Origin: Deinococcus sp. YIM 77859
GTDB taxonomy: Bacteria > Deinococcota > Deinococci > Deinococcales > Deinococcaceae
DNA length: 64,000 bases
Direction of reading: 5' to 3'
Assembly (NCBI RefSeq): GCF_000745175.1
Contig: NZ_JQNI01000002.1
Coordinates: 1 to 64,000, forward strand
Part shown: positions 16,286 through 25,233 of the stretch, in pieces
How positions within the stretch are numbered: position 1 is the first letter of the stretch
How the letters are laid out: each line of letters starts with the position of its first letter
The notes under the pieces: generated by a model
What the model was told of the DNA's origin: nothing
Databases searched by the model: none
What the model saw: the letters and a program-made list of their open reading frames with translations, nothing else
Made by a program: the position numbers and the translations under genes

Positions 16286-16560
16286 GCCGACTCGCCACCA
16301 TCCTCGCCCACCTGATTACCCAAGCCCATCCCGGCCAGCCCATCCCGACCACCAAGCTCCCCTCCGGCCTGCGCGTGAGCGTCCGCGTGCTGGCGAGCGG
16401 GCAGCGGCAGATGAGCCTGACGCGCACCGCAACCCAGAAGCCCAGCGTGAAGGAGGCGGAGGTCTGCCGGGATCACGCCGGATGGGCGCTGGCGAGCATC
16501 GAGGTAGGGGAGACCCGCACGGGGCTGCCGTGCCTGCTGGTGACGGAGGCCCAGCCATGA
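16282..16560 (+). CDS. Small early phage protein
   Basis: This 92-residue protein starts at a GTG overlapping the previous stop. Mixed alpha/beta, no recognised motif. Stop overlaps the ATG of the replication gene (ATGA). Confidence 0.5.
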   Translation: MSRLATILAHLITQAHPGQPIPTTKLPSGLRVSVRVLASGQRQMSLTRTATQKPSVKEAEVCRDHAGWALASIEVGETRTGLPCLLVTEAQP

Positions 16561-17531
16561 GTGGAGGAACAATCATTCGCGCAGCGCGCAACAGCGAGAA
16601 TCCCTATGCCCAGATTGCCCGCGCTCTGTTCGAGGACGAGCGCCTCTCCTGGCGCGCCAAAGGTCTGATGGGGTACCTGCTGAGCCGGAAGGACGGCTGG
16701 AAGGTGTACGTTGCCGACCTCCAGAAGCGCAGCACCGATGGACGAGACGCCTGCTACAAGGCCCTCGATGAACTGGGGCGCGCGGGCTACCTGGAACGCC
16801 ACGAACAGCGCGAGAAGGGCCGCATCAAGGGCTACGAGTACGTCATCCACGAGGTGGCCTGTGAAGAGCGAGCCGCTTCCTGGATTTCCGTATCCGGTAA
16901 AGCCGCATCCGGCAAAACCGTATCCGGCAAATCCGACACAAGTAATAAAGAACTACAAGTAAGAACTGAAGAACCAAGAACTGAAGAAAACACTCTCGCC
17001 GCTGACGCGGCGGCGCGCACCCCGCAAGCAGACTTGGACGTTGCCTCTGACCCCACTGGCCTCCATCGGCAGTCCGGTCAGGCCCAGACGGAAGCGAGCG
17101 CGGGGCAGGGCAGCGCCGCCAGCCTTGAAGAGCTTCCGCCCGCCGCGCCACGCGGCAAGCCGACCAACTTCGCCCGCGTGGTCGCCGCCTACAACGACCA
17201 CCGCGGCCCCCTCCCCGCCGCCGAGAGCGTCACCGAGGGCCGCAAGAAGGCCGTCCGCAAGCTGCTGGCCGATTGCGGGGGGGACGTGGAGCGGGCCGTG
17301 CAGGCCCTGACCGACGCGACCCGCGAAGTGGCGCTGGACCCCTTCTGGATCGAGCGCCGCTACGGCTTCGACAACCTCGTGCCCGGCAAGGTGATCGCCC
17401 GCGCCGAGGCATGGCGTGCCCGGCAACAGGCACCTGCCAACACAAGCGACCCCACCCTCGACGCCCCAACCCCCAGCATGGCCGACCTGCTCGCCAGCGC
17501 GCCCCTCAACCCTGCCCGGAGGCCCTCGTGA
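16557..17531 (+). CDS. Phage replication initiator (DnaD/O-like)
   Basis: This 324-residue protein has an N-terminal winged-helix region (SWRAKGLMGYLLSRKDGWKV, then DACYKALDELGRAGYLER) typical of phage and plasmid replication initiators. A repetitive, AT-rich linker (residues about 105-145) contains the iterons at 16887-16931. A C-terminal helical domain (NFARVVAAYNDHRGP onward, AVRKLLADCGGDVERAVQAL) should contact the helicase loader encoded next. The arrangement recalls lambda O, with the origin inside the gene. Start and stop overlap both neighbours. Confidence 0.8.
   Translation: MSGGTIIRAARNSENPYAQIARALFEDERLSWRAKGLMGYLLSRKDGWKVYVADLQKRSTDGRDACYKALDELGRAGYLERHEQREKGRIKGYEYVIHEVACEERAASWISVSGKAASGKTVSGKSDTSNKELQVRTEEPRTEENTLAADAAARTPQADLDVASDPTGLHRQSGQAQTEASAGQGSAASLEELPPAAPRGKPTNFARVVAAYNDHRGPLPAAESVTEGRKKAVRKLLADCGGDVERAVQALTDATREVALDPFWIERRYGFDNLVPGKVIARAEAWRARQQAPANTSDPTLDAPTPSMADLLASAPLNPARRPS
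16887..16931 (+). repeat. Three 15-bp iterons, candidate replication origin
   Basis: Three consecutive 15-base units with consensus NCCGYATCCGGYAAA start at 16887, 16902 and 16917; a degenerate fourth begins at 16932. About 60 bases of A-rich DNA follow (16935-16995), striking in this GC-rich genome. In lambda-type phages iterons plus an AT-rich segment within the initiator gene form the origin. Confidence 0.65.
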
Positions 17532-18451
17532 CCACATCCGCCCCTCTGCCCGACGACCTGGCGCAGGCTGCCCATGCCTACCTCGACCAGGCCCGCGCCA
17601 ACGCCGCCACCCAGACGCCCGCGCGCCGCGAACCCACCAGCCTGGACCGGATGCTGGGCAAGCTCCGCGAGCAGGGCCAGGCCGCCCCCGCCCTCCCCAC
17701 GTCCGCCGATCTCGCCCGCTGGCAGGCGGACCCTGCTGGCCTCACCGACGAGCTGCATGTCCGCAGTTGCGCCGGTGGCCTGATCGAGGTGCAGGTCGAA
17801 CCCGGACGCACCGCCGCCGTCCCCTGCCCCCGCTGCACCGCCGCCCGCCGCGACGCCAACCTGCGCAACCGCCTCACCGCCTCCGGGATCGCCCTGCGCT
17901 ACCTGGACCTGGACTGGAGCAACCTCGACACGGCTGCCGACCCCTTCCCCCGCCTGCGCGCCGCCACCGGGTGCATCAGCGACGTCATCGCCGCGAACGA
18001 CAGCCTGGCCCTGATCGGCCCTCCGGGCAGCGGCAAGACGCAGACCGCCGTCCTGGCTGCGAAGGCCGCGCTCGCCGCCGGGCACAGCGCCCTGGTGGTC
18101 AACCTGGGCCGCCTCGCGCTGGACGTACGGGAGAGCTACCGGGGTGGGGGAGAGGGTACGACGGAACGGCAGGCCCTCCAGATGCTCATCGCGCCGGACC
18201 TGCTGGTCCTCGACGACCTGGGAGCCGGGGAGACGGACACTGCCGCTGTCGAGCGCCGCCTGCTGTACCTGGCGCTGGAGGACCGCCAGAACGCGCGCAA
18301 GCCGTGCATCATCACCACGAACCTCAACCCCACCGAACTGGCCGGACACCTGGGCGCGCGGAACCTGGGGCGGCTGCAACCGCTGGAGATCGTGGAGATG
18401 CGGCACGGGCGCAACTTCCGGCTTCAGGAGGGGAGGAAGAGCCTGTGGTGA
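17528..18451 (+). CDS. DnaC-like helicase loader ATPase
   Basis: This 307-residue protein has a GTG start overlapping the initiator stop. The N-terminal third has a probable metal-binding CPRC. The AAA+ core shows Walker A GPPGSGKT (about residue 160), Walker B LLVLDDLG, and sensor ITTNLNPTEL. This matches DnaC/IstB-type loaders that place the replicative helicase at the origin. The pairing with an upstream initiator equals lambda O/P logic. Confidence 0.88.
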   Translation: MTTSAPLPDDLAQAAHAYLDQARANAATQTPARREPTSLDRMLGKLREQGQAAPALPTSADLARWQADPAGLTDELHVRSCAGGLIEVQVEPGRTAAVPCPRCTAARRDANLRNRLTASGIALRYLDLDWSNLDTAADPFPRLRAATGCISDVIAANDSLALIGPPGSGKTQTAVLAAKAALAAGHSALVVNLGRLALDVRESYRGGGEGTTERQALQMLIAPDLLVLDDLGAGETDTAAVERRLLYLALEDRQNARKPCIITTNLNPTELAGHLGARNLGRLQPLEIVEMRHGRNFRLQEGRKSLW

Positions 18452-18576
18452 GCGCGCAAGAGCAGGCCCTGGCCCTCGCCGCCCTCCTTATCCTCACGCG
18501 CCCCCCCGGAGGTCTCCCCCTTGTCCACTGCTCCCCAGGCCACCACCCCCCGCCTCCTGCGTGTGCGCGGTCCTAA
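18448..18576 (+). CDS. Possible 42-aa small protein
   Basis: The frame starts at a GTG overlapping the loader stop (GTGA) and encodes one hydrophobic stretch (ALALAALLILT) followed by Pro/His-rich residues. It overlaps the start of the next gene by 56 bases. It may simply be a leader ORF carrying the ribosome site for 18521. Confidence 0.3.
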   Translation: MSAQEQALALAALLILTRPPGGLPLVHCSPGHHPPPPACARS

Positions 18577-19171
18577 GGACGCCCGTGATCAGTACGAGCG
18601 CCACGTCGCCAACGCCATCGCCACCGCGCTCCAGCGGACCACCCTCGCCCCGCTACCGCTCCGCGCCCCGGCCCGCAACCCCTACGCGCCAGCCCGCGCG
18701 GCCAGCATCGCCGAGAGCGTGGCCGTCCACTCCCTGACCCAGGCGTGGGGCGTCCGTGAGCGGTACGAGGTGGAGCTGGACTGGGCACGCTCCTTCGGGA
18801 CAGCGGCAGAAGAGGCCCGTGCCGAGGCGAAGCTCGCGGACCTGGAGCGCGTCATCCGCGACTACAAAGAGGTGATTGAGCGTGCTGCACCCGCCGCCCG
18901 CCCTGGCATGTCCGGCCTGTACCTCGTGACCGTGCCAGAGGTGGAACTCGACGGCCCCGGTGCACTGCCCGCCCCGGAACTGCGCCGCGCGTTGGACCTC
19001 TGGGGGCTGCCCGGCGAGCTGCGCGCGAGAGTGACGGCCTACCTGCACGGCGGCACCCGCGCCATGCCACACCGCTACCGCCAAGACCGGGAGCGGTACG
19101 TGGACAACCCTAAGGCGGAGGAGACGGAACGCACTCTGTGCGCTGACCTGCTGCCGCACCTTTTCACTTGA
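18521..19171 (+). CDS. Late-regulator-position protein (Q-like candidate)
   Basis: This 216-residue protein starts at a TTG preceded by GGAGGT. It has a helical, basic N-terminal half (DQYERHVANAIATALQR), a charged central coiled segment and a C-terminus ending TLCADLLPHLF. I do not recognise the family and see no zinc finger. It is the last gene before the promoter-terminator unit at 19168-19246, the position of Q antiterminator in lambdoid phages. The late-activator role is inference from position only. Confidence 0.55.
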   Translation: MSTAPQATTPRLLRVRGPKDARDQYERHVANAIATALQRTTLAPLPLRAPARNPYAPARAASIAESVAVHSLTQAWGVRERYEVELDWARSFGTAAEEARAEAKLADLERVIRDYKEVIERAAPAARPGMSGLYLVTVPEVELDGPGALPAPELRRALDLWGLPGELRARVTAYLHGGTRAMPHRYRQDRERYVDNPKAEETERTLCADLLPHLFT

Positions 19172-19196
19172 CAGGCTGGGCACCTTTTTTCATAAT
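19168..19196 (+). promoter_or_regulatory. Late promoter (pR'-like)
   Basis: TTGACA and CATAAT are separated by exactly 17 bp, and the spacer ends in a T6 run. The -35 box overlaps the stop of the upstream gene. Transcription should begin near 19203 and meet a terminator about 20 bases later. Confidence 0.85.
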
Positions 19197-19224
19197 TCCA
19201 TTACGCTCTAAGAACTGTTTCTCT

Positions 19225-19246
19225 GCGCCCTCCGGGGCGCTTTTTT
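19225..19246 (+). terminator. Strong intrinsic terminator just after the late promoter (tR'-like)
   Basis: GCGCCC and GGGCGC form a 6-bp GC stem with a TCCG tetraloop, followed by TTTTTT. It would end the transcript from 19168 after roughly 40 nt unless RNA polymerase is modified. Confidence 0.88.
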
Positions 19247-19274
19247 ATTGCCCGTTCCCGGAGGTGCTTTCAAC

Positions 19275-19490
19275 ATGAGCCGCCGCCGTCAGCGGCAGGA
19301 CTGCGGTCTTGCCGTCGCCCGACGCGACTACCGTGCCCACCAGGAACACCAGGCAAGGGCCAGGACACGGAAGCAGTCCCAGCGTGATCCGCAGCCGTGG
19401 TACCTCCCCGAACTGGGCCTGACCCGCGACTGCTGGCAGACCTGCCCGGCGCGGGGGGAACTGCCGCCGGTCGTGCGCAGGAGGAGGTGA
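19275..19490 (+). CDS. Small basic phage protein upstream of terminase
   Basis: This 71-residue, Arg/Gln-rich protein follows a strong GGAGGT site and is the first gene after the late promoter. Two Cys residues are present, but no recognised motif. The next gene begins immediately. Confidence 0.55.
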   Translation: MSRRRQRQDCGLAVARRDYRAHQEHQARARTRKQSQRDPQPWYLPELGLTRDCWQTCPARGELPPVVRRRR

Positions 19491-19916
19491 ATGCAAGTGG
19501 CCCGCAGAGACAACCCGAAGGCGGCCCGCGCCCTCGCGGAGGCGGCCTTTAGCACGGATGCGACAGTTTGCGACGAGTACGGAATCTCGATCAGGACGCT
19601 GCAAAGGTGGCGCGAGGCCCTAAAGAGCGACCCCGAACTGTCGCGACTTTTCGCCGAAGCGCACGCGGAGCTGGAGCGCCGCGACTGGGGGGATGAGGTG
19701 AGCCGCACCCTCAGCGCCGCCGCTCAGAAGCTCCAGGCCCTGATTCTGGGGGCGCAGTCCAGCGACCCCGAAACCATCCGGGCGGTGCTGGAAGGCGTGA
19801 CCGGGCTGGCCAAGATTGCCCTGACCCGTGAGCTGCTCCAGGCCCGCATGAAGGGTGAGGGCGCGCCGCTCAGCCCCCGCAGTCAGCTCGTCCCGCCCCG
19901 GCAGGCCCAGGCATGA
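19491..19916 (+). CDS. Terminase small subunit
   Basis: This 141-residue protein has an N-terminal helix-turn-helix (CDEYGISIRTLQRWREAL) that would recognise packaging sites and a helical oligomerisation region. It is followed by the large subunit with an ATGA overlap. Size and position match phage small terminases. Confidence 0.82.
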   Translation: MQVARRDNPKAARALAEAAFSTDATVCDEYGISIRTLQRWREALKSDPELSRLFAEAHAELERRDWGDEVSRTLSAAAQKLQALILGAQSSDPETIRAVLEGVTGLAKIALTRELLQARMKGEGAPLSPRSQLVPPRQAQA

Positions 19917-21277
19917 GTTTCCTCGCCCAAATCGAGCGTGAGGTCAATGCCTACCTCAAGCACGCGCCCGCGCCCGCGCCCCCGCCCAGCGCCGACGAGC
20001 CGGACCCCCGCAGTCTGTGGCTGGCGACGGCCCGCCCTGAGCAGCTCCCCCCGCCAGGCGAGTGGCTGACCTGGCTCATCCTCGCGGGGCGGGGCTGGGG
20101 GAAAAGCCGCACCGGGGCCGAGACCATCGCCCAGTGGGCCAGGGAGCAGCCGGGAGGCCGCTGGGCACTGGTCGCGCAGTCGGCAGCCGACGGGCGCGAC
20201 GTGATGCTGGAGGGCGAGTCGGGATTGCTGCGCGTGCTGGCTCCCTCGGAACTGCGCGGCGGCACCTACGACAGCGCCTACAACCGCTCGCTAGGAGAGC
20301 TGCACCTCGCGGACGGGGGGAAGTTCAAACTCTACACGGCGGAAAAACCCCGCCAGTTGCGCGGCCCGCAGCACCACGGGGCCTGGCTCGACGAACCCGC
20401 CACGTTCGCCGATGCCCACCGGGGCACGGGGGAGGACACGACCTACAGCAACCTGCTCTTCGGGCTGCGCCTGGGCACCCGCCCCCGCATCGTGGTGACG
20501 GGGACGCCCCGGCCTGTGCGCCTGGTGCGCGACATCCTGGCCGCGCCCAACACGGTCGTCACGCGCGGCAGCACCTACGACAACCTCGCCAACCTCGCGC
20601 CCACGTTCCGCGAGGCCATCCTCAGCCGCTACGAAGGCACGCGCCTAGGCCGCCAGGAACTGAGCGGCGAACTGCTGGAGGACACACCCGGTGCGCTGTG
20701 GACCTGGGGTATGTTCGGGGCCGAGGGGTTCCGCCTCGCCGAAGCGCCCCCCCTGCGCCGCATCGTGGTCGGGGTGGACCCGGCGGCCTCCAGCACCGAC
20801 GAGAGCGACGAGACGGGCATCATCGTGGCCGGGCTGGGCCAGGACGGGCGCGGGTACGTGCTCGCCGACGCTTCCCTGCGCGGCACTCCGAACGAGTGGG
20901 GGCGAGCGGTGGCTGGAGCGGTGGGCGCGTGGCAGGCCGACCGGGTGGTCGCCGAGCGCAACAACGGCGGGCAGATGGTCGAGTACGTGCTGCGGACAGT
21001 CGCCCCCACCCTCCCCATCACCACCGTCTGGGCCAGCCGGGGCAAGCAGGCCCGCGCCGAACCCGTCGCGGCCCTTTACGAGCAGGGCCGCGTCTCACAC
21101 GTCGGCTCCTTCCCGGAGTTGGAAACCCAGCTCACGGGCTGGACGCCCGACGGGGGCGCGTCGCCTGACCGCCTCGACGCGCTGGTGTGGGCGCTGACCG
21201 AACTCATGCTCGGCGAGGCGCGGGCGGCGGCCCCCACCACTCCCCGCCCGCGCGGCTACTCCGCCCCCACCGGCTAG
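19913..21277 (+). CDS. Terminase large subunit
   Basis: This 454-residue packaging motor has an ATPase domain with Walker A GRGWGKS (residues 59-65), Walker B-like AWLDEP (about 160) and a coupling GTPRP motif. The C-terminal RNase H-like nuclease shows VVGVDPAASS (about 285), an Arg-Asn-Asn-Gly stretch and DRLDALVWA (about 425) as acidic metal ligands. It cuts concatemers and pumps DNA into the prohead. Confidence 0.95.
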   Translation: MSFLAQIEREVNAYLKHAPAPAPPPSADEPDPRSLWLATARPEQLPPPGEWLTWLILAGRGWGKSRTGAETIAQWAREQPGGRWALVAQSAADGRDVMLEGESGLLRVLAPSELRGGTYDSAYNRSLGELHLADGGKFKLYTAEKPRQLRGPQHHGAWLDEPATFADAHRGTGEDTTYSNLLFGLRLGTRPRIVVTGTPRPVRLVRDILAAPNTVVTRGSTYDNLANLAPTFREAILSRYEGTRLGRQELSGELLEDTPGALWTWGMFGAEGFRLAEAPPLRRIVVGVDPAASSTDESDETGIIVAGLGQDGRGYVLADASLRGTPNEWGRAVAGAVGAWQADRVVAERNNGGQMVEYVLRTVAPTLPITTVWASRGKQARAEPVAALYEQGRVSHVGSFPELETQLTGWTPDGGASPDRLDALVWALTELMLGEARAAAPTTPRPRGYSAPTG

Positions 21278-21288
21278 GAGGTCATGAC

Positions 21289-22740
21289 ATGGACCCCACA
21301 TTCGACCCCGCCTCCGCCACGCTGGGCGACCTGCGGACGCTGGCCATCACGCCCCTCACGGTCACTCAGCGCATGGCCCGCGACATGGACGCCGGAGAGC
21401 ACCTCGGCAGCCTGAGCGCGGGCGGGATGTTCGCCTACTGGCGCGGCCCGGTGTTCACGCTGGATGACGCCTCAGCGGGGGACAAACAGGCCGCCGCGTT
21501 CGTGCGCGATTTCCAGCAGGCCCTCACCCGCTCTTTCACCTCCACCAACTTCATCCGTGAGCTGCTCAGCCGCGAGGTGGGGGCCTCGGTCGCCCGCATG
21601 ACCTGGCGAGCGGAGGCTGAGGATGACGCGCTGCTCTCCGAATGGTGGGGACCTGCTGGCGGCCACGTCGAGCGCACCGTGCGCGAGGCCGTGTACGCGG
21701 CCCGGCGGGAGGGGCGCGGGGTGCTGCGCTTCCGGGTGCTGCCCGGCGCGTCGGCCACGCCCGCAGCCGCCGCCCAGCGCGTGCACCTGGAACTCCTCCC
21801 CCCGGAGCAGGCCCGCATCATCCTGCACCCCGACACCCTGGAACGCACCGGCGTCTACGCCTATCAGGTGCAGGGCCAGGATGCCGCCGAGGTCTGCTAC
21901 CTCGACGCCGGGGGCCGCACCGTGCTGCGGGTGCTGCGGGCTGGGCAACCGGAGACGCTCTCGGACCCCCTCGACCTCGGCGGTCGGCTCACCCTGCTGG
22001 AGGTAGCCCTCCCGCCCCTCATCACGCCGCAAATCCTCCAGAACCAGATGGGCTACAACACCGTGACCACTCTGGCGCTGCGGAACACCGAACTCGCCGG
22101 ATTTGTTGAGCGCTACGGCATCGGCATCGAACCGCCGTACGTGATGGAGCCGGACCCCGACGCACCGGGGCGAATGCGCCGCAAATACCTGCCGGTCAGG
22201 GTCGGCGGCGGGCGCATGAATCTCTGGGCGCGGTCCACCTACGACAAAACGGACGCGCAGGGCAACTACCTCGGCGAGGAGCCGACGCCCGGCGGCGGGG
22301 AATACGGGCGGCTGGAGCCGACGAGCGCGGAGCCGCTGATGGCCGCTGCCGAGCTGTTCCGGCGCAACATCTACTCGGAGGCCGGGCAGATGTTCGTGTT
22401 GATGAGCGGCGACGCGACCACCTCGGGCCGCAGCCGCGAGATTGCCATGAGCGATTTCGACGCCCGCCGCGAGGAGGTGCGCGACGCCGCCCGCGCCCTC
22501 ATCACCGAGGTGGGCGAGACGGCCCTGGCGCTGATGTACGCCCTCGCCGGGCAGCCGCGCCCCCAGGTGCGCGTGACCGGGCAGGTGCGGGAGCGGATGA
22601 TTCCGCAGGCAGCGGATGAGCGGGCGGCCGACCTCGCTGACCTCGCGGCGGGCGTGATGACCGTGACTGAGATTCGCGCCCGGCGGGGCCTCGACGAGCA
22701 GATACCCGCTCCCTCCACTTCAGAGACGCCGCCCGATTAG
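21289..22740 (+). CDS. Portal protein
   Basis: This 483-residue protein forms the dodecameric portal ring at the head vertex. It is recognised by position directly after terminase, its length and portal-type segments (YNTVTTLALRNTELAGF, SGRSREIAMSDFDARREEV). The ATG at 21289 has the TAGGAGG site upstream; the earlier ATG at 21284 is in another frame. Confidence 0.88.
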   Translation: MDPTFDPASATLGDLRTLAITPLTVTQRMARDMDAGEHLGSLSAGGMFAYWRGPVFTLDDASAGDKQAAAFVRDFQQALTRSFTSTNFIRELLSREVGASVARMTWRAEAEDDALLSEWWGPAGGHVERTVREAVYAARREGRGVLRFRVLPGASATPAAAAQRVHLELLPPEQARIILHPDTLERTGVYAYQVQGQDAAEVCYLDAGGRTVLRVLRAGQPETLSDPLDLGGRLTLLEVALPPLITPQILQNQMGYNTVTTLALRNTELAGFVERYGIGIEPPYVMEPDPDAPGRMRRKYLPVRVGGGRMNLWARSTYDKTDAQGNYLGEEPTPGGGEYGRLEPTSAEPLMAAAELFRRNIYSEAGQMFVLMSGDATTSGRSREIAMSDFDARREEVRDAARALITEVGETALALMYALAGQPRPQVRVTGQVRERMIPQAADERAADLADLAAGVMTVTEIRARRGLDEQIPAPSTSETPPD

Positions 22741-22796
22741 GGCGTCTCCACCGTTCGCGGCGGCGTTCCCGGCGGGAGCGCGTAAGTCCAAGTCCA

Positions 22797-22820
22797 GGCC
22801 CCCGGCGGGGGCCGTCGCTT
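22797..22820 (+). terminator. GC-rich stem-loop between portal and scaffold genes
   Basis: GGCCCCC and GGGGGCC form a perfect stem around GGC; a broken pyrimidine tract (GCTTTCTT) follows. Likely a partial terminator that adjusts late mRNA levels. Confidence 0.5.
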
Positions 22821-22845
22821 TCTTCCCCTCCCGTGGAGGTAGGAC

Positions 22846-23499
22846 ATGTTTGACCCGCAGCAGTACCTCGACCAGCACGGCGGCGACCCCCTCGCCGCCC
22901 TCCGTGCCCTCGCCGCCGAGCGCGACACCCAGCAGGCTGAACGCGACCGTGAAGGCCAGGCCGCCGCCCGCGCCCGCCGTGAGCGGGACGAGGCCCGCGC
23001 CCGCGCCCAGCAGCTCGACGAGCAGGTACAGGAACTCAGTGCCCGCGTGCCCGCCGAGGGGTCGGTGACCCTGACGCCGGAGCAGGCGCAGCAGTGGCAG
23101 GCCGTACAGGAGCGCGGCGGCCTCGCCGCCTGGGATGCCGACCGCGAGGGAGCGCAACAGGGCCAGCAGTTCCGCCAGGAGGCCCTGCTCACCCGCCTCG
23201 CCGCCGAGCGGGGCTGGAGTCCGGAGCGGCTCGCAAAGCTGCTCGCGGGCCGCACCCTCGATGAGCGCGAGGTCACCCCGGAGGGTGGCCCGCCCACCCG
23301 CGTGATTGGCCTGGTGAGCGGCGAGACGTTCACCCCTGCCGTGCAGGAGTTCGCCGAGTTCGCGCCCGCCCTGTCGCTCACCCCTACCCCGCCCCCCGCC
23401 CCGTCCTGGCCGCGTCAGGACCCGGTTGGTGGCCCCGCCCCCGCCACGCCCCAGCAGCTCGATGCCGAGCGCGCTGGGTCTGGCCTCTACACCCTCTAG
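22846..23499 (+). CDS. Capsid scaffold protein
   Basis: This 217-residue, very charged protein has a long coiled coil (residues about 20-75, Glu/Arg/Gln/Ala heptads) and a disordered Pro-rich C-terminal region, as in phage scaffolding proteins. It lies between portal and major capsid. Strong GGAGGT site. Confidence 0.75.
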   Translation: MFDPQQYLDQHGGDPLAALRALAAERDTQQAERDREGQAAARARRERDEARARAQQLDEQVQELSARVPAEGSVTLTPEQAQQWQAVQERGGLAAWDADREGAQQGQQFRQEALLTRLAAERGWSPERLAKLLAGRTLDEREVTPEGGPPTRVIGLVSGETFTPAVQEFAEFAPALSLTPTPPPAPSWPRQDPVGGPAPATPQQLDAERAGSGLYTL

Positions 23500-23508
23500 G
23501 AGGAGTTC

Positions 23509-23907
23509 ATGCCCACCATCCCCCGCAGCTCGCGAGCGGATTACGACACGACGAATGCCATCCGCAGCCCCATCATCGCCGACCTGAAAGCAGCAGCCGC
23601 CATCCCCGGCGCGTGCGTGCCCTGCACCATCTCGTCCCTTGGGGTGCGCCCGGCCAGCGGCTACGACCCCCTGCACGGCTGGAGCAGCCGCGACGCGCTG
23701 CCCGGTGAACCCGTGACCCTGTTCCTATTCATGCGTGCCCACTACGCCGACGGCGGCCTGGTGCCTGGTGAGCGCATCTACCGCGAAGCCAATACCTACG
23801 AACTCAGCACTGACCCGCTCGGCGACCCCGTCGGTTTCGCGGTGACCGAAACCGACGTGATGCTCTACGGCGTGCTGGGGCCTGCTGCGGTCGGGGAGGC
23901 GTTCTGA
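23509..23907 (+). CDS. Head decoration or capsid-associated protein
   Basis: This 132-residue protein encoded just before the capsid gene (ATG overlap) has beta-rich segments (EPVTLFLFMRAHYADGG). Two nearby Cys (CVPC) are present. Decoration or head-stabilising role is inferred from order and size. Confidence 0.55.
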   Translation: MPTIPRSSRADYDTTNAIRSPIIADLKAAAAIPGACVPCTISSLGVRPASGYDPLHGWSSRDALPGEPVTLFLFMRAHYADGGLVPGERIYREANTYELSTDPLGDPVGFAVTETDVMLYGVLGPAAVGEAF

Positions 23908-24980
23908 TGCTGCAAACCGGCACCTATTCCATCCGCGACCTGCTGAGCTTCAACCAGTCTCCGGTCGCGCAGTACGACCCCCAGGCGATTGCCAACGCGC
24001 TCGCCGAGGACAATGCCTCGCACAACCGCAACGTGCAGGCGATGCTCGCCGCCTTCGCCGAACTCACCACCGAGCGCGTCGGTGGCGTGCCCGTGCCCGG
24101 CACCGGGTCCATGATTCGGGTCAATGAGGACGGCGCGGTGCCGACCCGCAAGACGCCGACCCCCGACCAGCAGAACTACCCGCTGTACAAGTTCCAGCAC
24201 GGCGAGGGATTCACCGAGGACTACCTGATGCGGGCGACGCCGCATGACCTGGCCATCCGGCAGCAGACGGCGCAGCGGGCGCACATCAACTCGGTGCGGC
24301 TGGAGCTGCTCCGCGCCCTGCTGGTTCCCACCAACCGCCAGGAGCGCGACCGGTTCCGCGACGGGATGCTGCTCAACATCAAGGCGCTGCGCAACGGCGA
24401 CGGCAGCGTGCCCTACGGCGGGCCGAACGGCGAGGTGTTCGACGGCACCCACACCCACTACCTCGCGGCCCCCAGCCTCACCGAGGCGGCGCTGTCCGGG
24501 CTGATTGGCACCGTGGCCGAGCACACCGACAACGGCAACGTGCAGGTGTGGCTGAGCCGGGCGCAGGAGGCGGCGGTGCGGGGCCTCTCCGGGTTCTCGG
24601 CCTACCTGGACAGCCGGGTGATTCCGGCGGCGCTGCTCGCCAACACTCAGTCCCTCGTCGGCAATCAGGGCCTGGATACCAGCAACCCCGGTAACCGGGT
24701 CATCGGCATCTACGACGGGGCCGAGATTTTCGTGAAGCCGTATGTCCCCGCCGGGTATGTGCTCGCGCTGGACGTGAACGCGACGGCCAAGCCGCTGCGG
24801 ATGCGGCAGAGCGACCTCGCCGCGCAGCGCGGCCTGCGCCTGGCCGGTGGCAGCATGGCGCACCCGCTGGAGGCCCGCTACTGGCAGGATTATTTCGGCT
24901 TCGGGGCGCATAACCGCGACGCCGCCGCCGCGCTGTACATCGGTGGGGCGCAGTACGTCGCGCCCTCCATTGGAGGCTGA
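23907..24980 (+). CDS. Major capsid protein
   Basis: This 357-residue protein matches HK97-like or E-type capsid proteins: an N-terminal helical arm, an extended region (PDQQNYPLYKFQHGEGFTED), and a C-terminal beta-rich part ending in GAHNRDAAAALYIGG. Position after scaffold and length support the call. Confidence 0.85.
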   Translation: MLQTGTYSIRDLLSFNQSPVAQYDPQAIANALAEDNASHNRNVQAMLAAFAELTTERVGGVPVPGTGSMIRVNEDGAVPTRKTPTPDQQNYPLYKFQHGEGFTEDYLMRATPHDLAIRQQTAQRAHINSVRLELLRALLVPTNRQERDRFRDGMLLNIKALRNGDGSVPYGGPNGEVFDGTHTHYLAAPSLTEAALSGLIGTVAEHTDNGNVQVWLSRAQEAAVRGLSGFSAYLDSRVIPAALLANTQSLVGNQGLDTSNPGNRVIGIYDGAEIFVKPYVPAGYVLALDVNATAKPLRMRQSDLAAQRGLRLAGGSMAHPLEARYWQDYFGFGAHNRDAAAALYIGGAQYVAPSIGG

Positions 24981-24982
24981 CC

Positions 24983-25231
24983 GTGCAGAAATACATCGTG
25001 AACGGCGTGGAGGTGGACGCCAACGGGAAGCCGGTGGGGAGCACTCCCGCCCCCGACACGCAGGATGTGGCGCGGCTCATCGCGGCCAACGAGCAACTCG
25101 CCCGCGACCTTGCCGCCGCCCGCGCGGCCCAGGCTGCCAGTCTCCCCGCCGACGCCCGCGAGCGCCTCGTCGCCGTGAAGGGCGTGGGGGAGAAACTCGC
25201 TGACGAAATCCTCGCCGCGCTGAGGGGGTAA
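24983..25231 (+). CDS. Small head-region protein with HhH-like C-terminus
   Basis: This 82-residue protein starts at a GTG two bases after the capsid stop. It has a coiled-coil centre and a C-terminal helix-hairpin-helix-like motif (LVAVKGVGEKLADEIL). Such motifs occur in small head/tail joining proteins of many phages. Confidence 0.6.
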   Translation: MQKYIVNGVEVDANGKPVGSTPAPDTQDVARLIAANEQLARDLAAARAAQAASLPADARERLVAVKGVGEKLADEILAALRG

Positions 25232-25233
25232 CC

